Shown here in pieces: positions 6,777 to 11,039 of a stretch of DNA of 11,039 bases. Numbering within the stretch: the first letter of the stretch is position 1; each line of letters begins with the position of its first letter. Position numbers and translations under genes: made by a program. The notes beneath the pieces were generated by a model that was not told the origin of the DNA, did not search any database, and saw nothing but the letters and a program-made list of their open reading frames with translations. This DNA is from Bacillota bacterium (GTDB taxonomy: Bacteria > Bacillota > Clostridia > Lachnospirales > Cellulosilyticaceae): positions 1 through 11,039 of the forward strand of contig JAEYPM010000069.1 in NCBI GenBank assembly GCA_023410675.1, in the 5' to 3' direction.

Positions 6777-7655
6777 TTGGAAAAGGTATGGTCAAATAAG
6801 AAGGCAATAATATTTTTTCTTTTTCCTTCATTTGTGATATTAACATTAATTATTATTGTTCCGATCATAATGTCATCGTATTATAGTCTGCTCAAATGGG
6901 ATGGATTTGGGCAAGGCGATTTTATAGGGATTAAGAATTATATGAATTTATTTAAAGATAAAGCATTTTTAATGTCAGTTAAGAATTCATTGATATTTGC
7001 AGTATCTTCTGTATTTATTCAACTTCCCTTTTCTTTATTATTAGCACTTGTTGTATCAAAAGGGATTAAGTTTGAAAGATTTTTTGTAACAGTATTTTTC
7101 ATTCCAGTTATTATTTCTACTGTAGTTATTGGTCAACTTTGGATGAAAATATATCATCCGGAATTTGGTGTTTTAAATATATTCCTTAAATCAGTGGGTC
7201 TTGATAACTTAGCAAAAGAATGGCTTGGAAGTAAAGAAACGGCATTAGGAGCAAGTGTAGTACCTGTATTATGGCAATATATAGGTTATCACATGTTACT
7301 CATGTATGCAGGTATTAAGTCACTTTCAACAGATGTTTTTGAAGCCGCTAAAATAGATGGAGCATCATGGTTAAAAACATCAACATATATTACAATACCA
7401 ATGCTAAAGCCTATACTTAAGGTTTCCTTAACCTTTGCCGTGGTAGGATCTTTAAAAGTATTTGATTTAGTCTATGTACTCACTAGAGGAGGCCCTGCAA
7501 GAGCGAGTGAAGTAACAAGTACACTGATGGTAGAGACGATCTTTAAAAGTAATAAATATGGATATGGAAGTGCTATGGCAATATTTGTTATCATTGAGTG
7601 TTTTCTTTTGTATTGGCTTATTGAAAAATTGTTAAAAACTGATGAGGTGATATGA
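6777..7655 (+). CDS. ABC sugar transporter permease, UgpA/LacF/MalF-like
   Basis: Integral membrane subunit of 292 residues forming half of the transport channel. It begins with TTG, backed by a very strong ribosome binding site. Six hydrophobic segments are visible, at about residues 11-31, 68-92, 103-125, 160-182, 215-233 and 262-284. The early NYMNLFKDKAFLMSVKNSLIF stretch is typical of this subunit in CUT1 importers. The cytoplasmic EAA loop starts at about residue 189 (EAAKIDGASWLKTSTYITIP), including the conserved Gly, and docks onto the ATPase. FDLVYVLTRGGPARASEV is the usual signature before the last helix. The length is normal for the family, with no long MalF-type periplasmic loop. 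Its stop overlaps the start of the next permease, so the two subunits are translationally coupled. The substrate follows from the operon: probably a short oligosaccharide handled by the GH3 enzyme. Confidence 0.95.
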   Translation: MEKVWSNKKAIIFFLFPSFVILTLIIIVPIIMSSYYSLLKWDGFGQGDFIGIKNYMNLFKDKAFLMSVKNSLIFAVSSVFIQLPFSLLLALVVSKGIKFERFFVTVFFIPVIISTVVIGQLWMKIYHPEFGVLNIFLKSVGLDNLAKEWLGSKETALGASVVPVLWQYIGYHMLLMYAGIKSLSTDVFEAAKIDGASWLKTSTYITIPMLKPILKVSLTFAVVGSLKVFDLVYVLTRGGPARASEVTSTLMVETIFKSNKYGYGSAMAIFVIIECFLLYWLIEKLLKTDEVI

Positions 7656-8512
7656 TGGGAGAATCAAAGAAACAATTACGTACAGTAAAAGGAATAGGCT
7701 CATCATCACTAATGTACATCTTACTATTTATCTGGGCGGCAATTCAGATCTTCCCAATTTATTGGCTGATTACCTTTTCACTAAAGAGTAATAGTGAAAT
7801 CTTTGGAGGCAATGCTTTAGGACTTCCTAAAGAGTGGATGTGGCAAAACTATGAGAAAGCACTTGTAACAGGTAAAGTTGCCCTATATTTTTTAAATAGT
7901 ATTATAGTGACTGGTATGACTATTTTAATTACAGCATTTGTATCGCTTATGGCATCTTATGCCTTAACAAGAATGAATTTTAGACTCAAAAAACCAATGA
8001 ATGCTTTTTACATGTTAGGACTTACGGTTCCTATACATTCAGCATTATTACCTGTATTCGTTATGCTAAGAAGTATGAAGCTCGTTAATTCATACATAGC
8101 ATTAATACTGCCTTATGTTGCTTTTGCTATTCCAATGGCAGTTATGATTTTTATTGGATTTATTTCCTCAATACCTAAAGAACTAGAAGAATCAGCTTGT
8201 TTAGATGGCTGCTCCATATATGGTGTGTTTTTTAGAATTATTGCACCGCTTATGAAACCAGCTGTTGCAACAGTTGCTATATTTACTTTCCTTCAAGCAT
8301 GGAATGAATTGATGTTTGCTGTAGTGTTTATAAGTGATACAAAGTATAAAACACTTACAGTGGGTATTCAATCCCTAGCAGGGCAATATACAATAGACTG
8401 GGGTGCAATTGGAGCAGGTTTAGTAGTAGCTACTATTCCAACACTTATTGTTTACATTTTCATGAGTAGAAAAGTTCAAGATAGCCTTGTAGTAGGTGCT
8501 ATTAAAGGATAA
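7655..8512 (+). CDS. ABC sugar transporter permease, UgpE/LacG/MalG-like
   Basis: Second channel-forming membrane subunit, 285 residues from the ATG at 7655. Tandem ATGs occur at 7652 and 7655. The GAGGTGAT element (7644-7651) is spaced better for the second, which overlaps the upstream TGA as TGATG; the first would give the common 4-base ATGA overlap and one more Met. Six membrane segments are visible, beginning with LMYILLFIWAAIQIFPIYW. FFLNSI-like sequence (YFLNSIIVTGMTILITAF) and MASYALTRMNF are typical of MalG-type subunits. The EAA-type loop reads EESACLDGCSIYGVFFRIIA (from about residue 179), with the conserved Gly kept and Ser-Ala-Cys in place of the usual Ala-Ala. It pairs with the preceding permease. 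No ATPase gene follows; the next gene is the GH3 glycosidase. Confidence 0.95.
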   Translation: MGESKKQLRTVKGIGSSSLMYILLFIWAAIQIFPIYWLITFSLKSNSEIFGGNALGLPKEWMWQNYEKALVTGKVALYFLNSIIVTGMTILITAFVSLMASYALTRMNFRLKKPMNAFYMLGLTVPIHSALLPVFVMLRSMKLVNSYIALILPYVAFAIPMAVMIFIGFISSIPKELEESACLDGCSIYGVFFRIIAPLMKPAVATVAIFTFLQAWNELMFAVVFISDTKYKTLTVGIQSLAGQYTIDWGAIGAGLVVATIPTLIVYIFMSRKVQDSLVVGAIKG

Positions 8513-8551
8513 AATCTTAGTTAAGACATCAGGATAAATTATTAATTATAA

Positions 8552-8557
8552 AAGGAG
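8552..8557 (+). promoter_or_regulatory. Ribosome binding site of the GH3 gene
   Basis: AAGGAG is four bases before the ATG at 8562 and seven before the adjacent in-frame ATG at 8565. The longer spacing is the more usual, so 8565 is preferred; the difference is one Met. The gap of about 50 bases after the permease stop holds no obvious terminator or promoter, so the gene is likely co-transcribed with the transporter. Confidence 0.65.
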
Positions 8558-8564
8558 AAGAATG

Positions 8565-10703
8565 ATGGCAAGCAATCCAAAATATTTAGATAAAAATTTA
8601 TCTCCAGAGGATAGAGCAAAAGATCTAGTAAGCTATATGACTTTAGAAGAAAAAGCTTCTCAGCTAAAATATGATGCACCCGCAATAGAAAGACTGAATA
8701 TTCCATATTATAACTGGTGGAATGAAGCACTGCATGGGGTAGCTAGGGCAGGTACTGCAACTATATTTCCTCAAGCTGTAGGTCTTGCAGCTATGTTTGA
8801 TGATGAATTTTTAGAGAAGATTGCGGATGTTATTGCTACAGAAGGTAGAGCAAAATACAACATGCAAAGAGAAAATGGAGATGGAGATATTTATAAGGGA
8901 ATTACTTTTTGGAGCCCGAATATTAATATTTTTAGAGATCCAAGGTGGGGAAGAGGTCATGAAACCTATGGAGAGGATCCCTATCTAACAACTAGGCTAG
9001 GTATGGCTTTTGTAAAAGGATTGCAAGGAGAAGGGAAATATTTAAAGAGTGCTGCTTGTGCGAAGCATTTTGTCGCACATAGTGGACCAGAAGGAGAAAG
9101 ACATGGCTTTAATGTAGAAGTTTCAGATAAAGATTTATGGGAAACTTATTTGCCAGCTTTTGAGAAACTTGTTAAAGAAGCTAATGTAGAAGCAGTAATG
9201 GGAGGCTATAATGCACTAAGAGGAGAGCCATGCTGCGGAAGCAAAACTTTGTTAAAAGACATATTAAGAGAAAAGTGGGCGTTTAAAGGACATGTAGTAT
9301 CAGATTGTTGGGCAATTAGAGATTTTCACACCCATCTTATGGTAACAAGCACCCCCACTGAGTCGGCTGCTTTAGCACTAAAGAATGGATGCGACCTTAA
9401 CTGTGGCAACACATATCTGCATATATTACAGGCCTATCAAGAGGGACTTGTAACCGAAGAAGACATTACAAAAAGCTGTGAACGTCTCATGACGACCAGA
9501 ATAAAGTTAGGTATGTTTGATGATTGCGAGTATGATAATATTCCTTATACAAAAAATGATTGTAAGGAGCATCATGAAGTGGCACTTGCAGCAGCACACA
9601 AATCAGTAGTACTCTTAAAAAATGATGGTATTTTACCACTTAACAAAAATGCTCTTAAGACCGTTGCTGTGATTGGACCTAATGCAAATAGTAGGGCAAT
9701 ACTAAAAGCAAACTATTGCGGAACAGCCTCAACATATATCACGCTATTAGAAGGCATACAAAACAGTGTAAGTGAAGAAACAAGAGTGCTTTATTCAGAA
9801 GGCTGCCATTTATACAAAGATAGAGTTGAACCTTTGGCTTTTCCAAATGATAGACTGAGTGAAGCAATAGCTATTGCTCGTTTGTCTGATGTAGTTATTT
9901 TGTGTTTGGGATTAGATGCTGATTTAGAAGGTGAAGAAGGAGATACTGGAAATAGTTATGCGGCAGGAGACAAACTCGATTTAAATTTACCAGGATATCA
10001 GCAAAACCTTTTGGAAGAGATGGTAAAGATTGGAAAACCTGTTATATTACTTTTAAGTACAGGTAGTGCCATGACTATTGATTATGCAAATGAGCATTGC
10101 AATGCTATATTGCAGACATGGTATCCAGGAGCTCTTGGAGGAAAGGCAGTAGCAGACCTACTATTTGGTGAGTGTTCTCCATCTGGAAAGCTTCCAGTTA
10201 CTTTTTATAGCAACGCAAATAAGCTTCCTGATTTTGCAGATTATTCTATGAAGAATAGAACGTATAGATATATTGAAGAGGAACCACTTTATCCATTTGG
10301 TTATGGGCTTACCTATGGAAAGACTACACTTTCCAATCTTAAAGTAGATAAAGATATAGTTAGAGATGGAGACACCATTAATATATCAGTAGAAATAGAA
10401 AATCAATCAGACTGGGAGCTCGAAGAAGTGATCCAAGTCTATATCAAAATAAAAGGCACAGAATATGAGGTGCTCAATCATAAGCTATGTGCTTTTAAAA
10501 GAGTTAAGCTTAGTAAAGGTGAGAAGTGCGTAGTTTCTTTAGAAATTCAATCAGATAATATGAAAGTCGTTGATCATAGTGGAAATAAAATATTTGATGG
10601 CGATAAAGCCGTAGTATATGTCGGCATTAGTCAGCCAGACAAAAGAAGTATTGAGCTGACAGGGCAAGAAGTGTGTAGTTTAGAGTTATCATTAATAAGA
10701 TAG
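8565..10703 (+). CDS. Cytoplasmic glycoside hydrolase family 3, probable beta-xylosidase/beta-glucosidase
   Basis: Retaining exo-glycosidase of 712 residues that should release a monosaccharide from the non-reducing end of imported oligosaccharides. There is no signal peptide or membrane segment, so it acts in the cytoplasm. Domains in order: GH3 N-terminal barrel at about 30-320, with HGVARAG, DPRWGRGHETYGEDP (R127 onwards), the substrate-contacting K167-H168 and the catalytic nucleophile D247 in VVSDCWAIRDF; GH3 C-terminal alpha/beta domain at about 350-575; and a fibronectin-III-like domain at about 610-700, entered after PLYPFGYGLTYG. Acid/base candidates are E455, E457 and E458 in GLDADLEGEEGDTG, followed by a short loop before LDLNLPGYQ. 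SDC rather than SDW after the nucleophile is more often seen in xylosidases; that is a leaning, not proof. No PA14 insert is present. It is the last gene of the operon, closed by a terminator. Confidence 0.93.
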   Translation: MASNPKYLDKNLSPEDRAKDLVSYMTLEEKASQLKYDAPAIERLNIPYYNWWNEALHGVARAGTATIFPQAVGLAAMFDDEFLEKIADVIATEGRAKYNMQRENGDGDIYKGITFWSPNINIFRDPRWGRGHETYGEDPYLTTRLGMAFVKGLQGEGKYLKSAACAKHFVAHSGPEGERHGFNVEVSDKDLWETYLPAFEKLVKEANVEAVMGGYNALRGEPCCGSKTLLKDILREKWAFKGHVVSDCWAIRDFHTHLMVTSTPTESAALALKNGCDLNCGNTYLHILQAYQEGLVTEEDITKSCERLMTTRIKLGMFDDCEYDNIPYTKNDCKEHHEVALAAAHKSVVLLKNDGILPLNKNALKTVAVIGPNANSRAILKANYCGTASTYITLLEGIQNSVSEETRVLYSEGCHLYKDRVEPLAFPNDRLSEAIAIARLSDVVILCLGLDADLEGEEGDTGNSYAAGDKLDLNLPGYQQNLLEEMVKIGKPVILLLSTGSAMTIDYANEHCNAILQTWYPGALGGKAVADLLFGECSPSGKLPVTFYSNANKLPDFADYSMKNRTYRYIEEEPLYPFGYGLTYGKTTLSNLKVDKDIVRDGDTINISVEIENQSDWELEEVIQVYIKIKGTEYEVLNHKLCAFKRVKLSKGEKCVVSLEIQSDNMKVVDHSGNKIFDGDKAVVYVGISQPDKRSIELTGQEVCSLELSLIR

Positions 10704-10787
10704 TTTAATCGATAAAACTGCTTTCTCAAAATCTACTATTATTATTTAAGTCTAAAATTGATATTATTTGAATAAGTATAGGAATGC

Positions 10788-10808
10788 ATTTCAGACATAT
10801 TCTGAAAT
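10788..10808. repeat. Short inverted repeat downstream of the GH3 gene
   Basis: ATTTCAGA (10788-10795) pairs perfectly with TCTGAAAT (10801-10808) around a 5-base loop. It has no T tract on either side and is upstream of the much stronger terminator. It could be a protein-binding palindrome, a 3'-end stabiliser or chance. The rest of 10704-10840 shows nothing I can name. Confidence 0.35.
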
Positions 10809-10840
10809 TGAAATTTAGTAACGAATAGAGCATCATTTTG

Positions 10841-10887
10841 ATAAAATCCTACATTCATCTATCTATGAATGTGGGATTTTATTATTT
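10841..10887 (+). terminator. Rho-independent terminator of the transporter/glycosidase operon
   Basis: Bases 10841-10858 pair with 10865-10882 in an 18-bp stem with one G-U pair (10850 with 10873) and a 6-base loop. The T-rich arm and tail (TTTTATTATTT) follow directly. This is the strongest plus-strand terminator in the window and marks the end of the operon. Confidence 0.85.
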
Positions 10888-10915
10888 GTGATTTTTCAAA
10901 ATGGAGTGTTATAAT
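10886..10915 (+). promoter_or_regulatory. Candidate promoter 1 for the gene at the right edge
   Basis: TTGTGA (10886-10891, four of six to consensus) lies 18 bases before TATAAT (10910-10915), which also carries the TG extension (TGTTATAAT). It begins right at the terminator tail. It is one of two tandem candidates before the last gene. Confidence 0.45.
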
Positions 10916-10939
10916 GATTAGCCCACAAAAAGGTTAGTT

Positions 10940-10968
10940 TTTAAAGGTACGTGTAAATATGGTACAAT
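10940..10968 (+). promoter_or_regulatory. Candidate promoter 2 for the gene at the right edge
   Basis: TTTAAA (10940-10945, four of six to consensus) lies 17 bases before TACAAT (10963-10968), with a TG extension (TGGTACAAT). The predicted start is near 10975, giving a short leader of about 25 bases to the ATG at 10999. On spacing and position it is the better of the two. Confidence 0.5.
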
Positions 10969-10998
10969 TAAAGAAAAAATTTCGAAGGGGGAACACCT

Positions 10999-11039
10999 AT
11001 GTTTCGCAAAAATCATGTTCAACAACTCACTCTTGAAGA
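10999..11039 (+). CDS. First 13 codons of an unidentified gene, cut by the window end
   Basis: An ATG at 10999 follows AAGGGGG (10985-10991) with seven bases of spacing, a good though unusually G-rich ribosome binding site. The frame stays open to the window end and reads MFRKNHVQQLTLE. With promoter candidates just upstream and a terminator before those, this looks like an independent transcription unit rather than part of the sugar operon. I cannot identify it from 13 residues. The opening is loosely like those of some IS transposases of Firmicutes, but that is an impression from memory and no terminal inverted repeat was recognised. Confidence 0.6.
   Translation, partial: MFRKNHVQQLTLE

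Noticed and set aside
8542..8730. A 62-codon minus-strand frame across the start of the GH3 gene
   Set aside because: It overlaps a well-supported coding start and ribosome binding site on the other strand and has no recognisable features.

Overview
The window is AT-rich, with A/T-favoured third codon positions, strong AGGAGG-type ribosome binding sites and a YesM/YesN-type two-component pair beside a CUT1 sugar ABC transporter. This points to a Gram-positive Firmicute, most likely a plant-polysaccharide-degrading member of the Clostridia (Lachnospirales-like). That placement is inferred from gene style only; no rRNA or other marker gene is present.

Layout. Positions 1-1659 (+) hold the 3' part of a methyl-accepting chemotaxis protein cut by the window edge. 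A perfect 20-bp inverted repeat (1678-1720) separates it from the convergent genes on the minus strand. These are a YesN-type response regulator (1718-3325) and a YesM-type sensor histidine kinase (3306-5087), which overlap by 20 bp and are transcribed kinase first. A divergent intergenic region (5088-5323) carries an extended -10 promoter candidate in each direction. On the plus strand follow a lipoprotein sugar-binding protein (5324-6667), an intercistronic hairpin (6696-6726), two permeases (6777-7655 and 7655-8512) and a cytoplasmic GH3 glycosidase (8565-10703) that ends in a clear hairpin plus T-rich terminator (10841-10887). The last bases (10999-11039) are the first 13 codons of another plus-strand gene, preceded by its own promoter candidates.

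How the genes fit together (inference). The kinase probably senses an extracellular glycan fragment, directly or through the binding protein, and phosphorylates the AraC-type regulator, which would activate the divergent transporter/glycosidase operon. The binding protein and permeases import a short oligosaccharide, and the GH3 enzyme, which has no signal peptide, hydrolyses it from the non-reducing end inside the cell. The SDC sequence at its nucleophile leans towards beta-xylosidase, so a xylo-oligosaccharide is the best single guess, but beta-glucoside or arabinoside substrates are not excluded. No transporter ATPase gene is present, as is common for CUT1 systems that share an MsmK/UgpC-type ATPase encoded elsewhere.

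I see no CRISPR array, RNA gene, complete mobile element or convincing new system. The locus is a well-formed example of a known arrangement. The points worth a second look are regulatory details, start-site corrections, GH3 specificity and the unidentified gene at the right edge.
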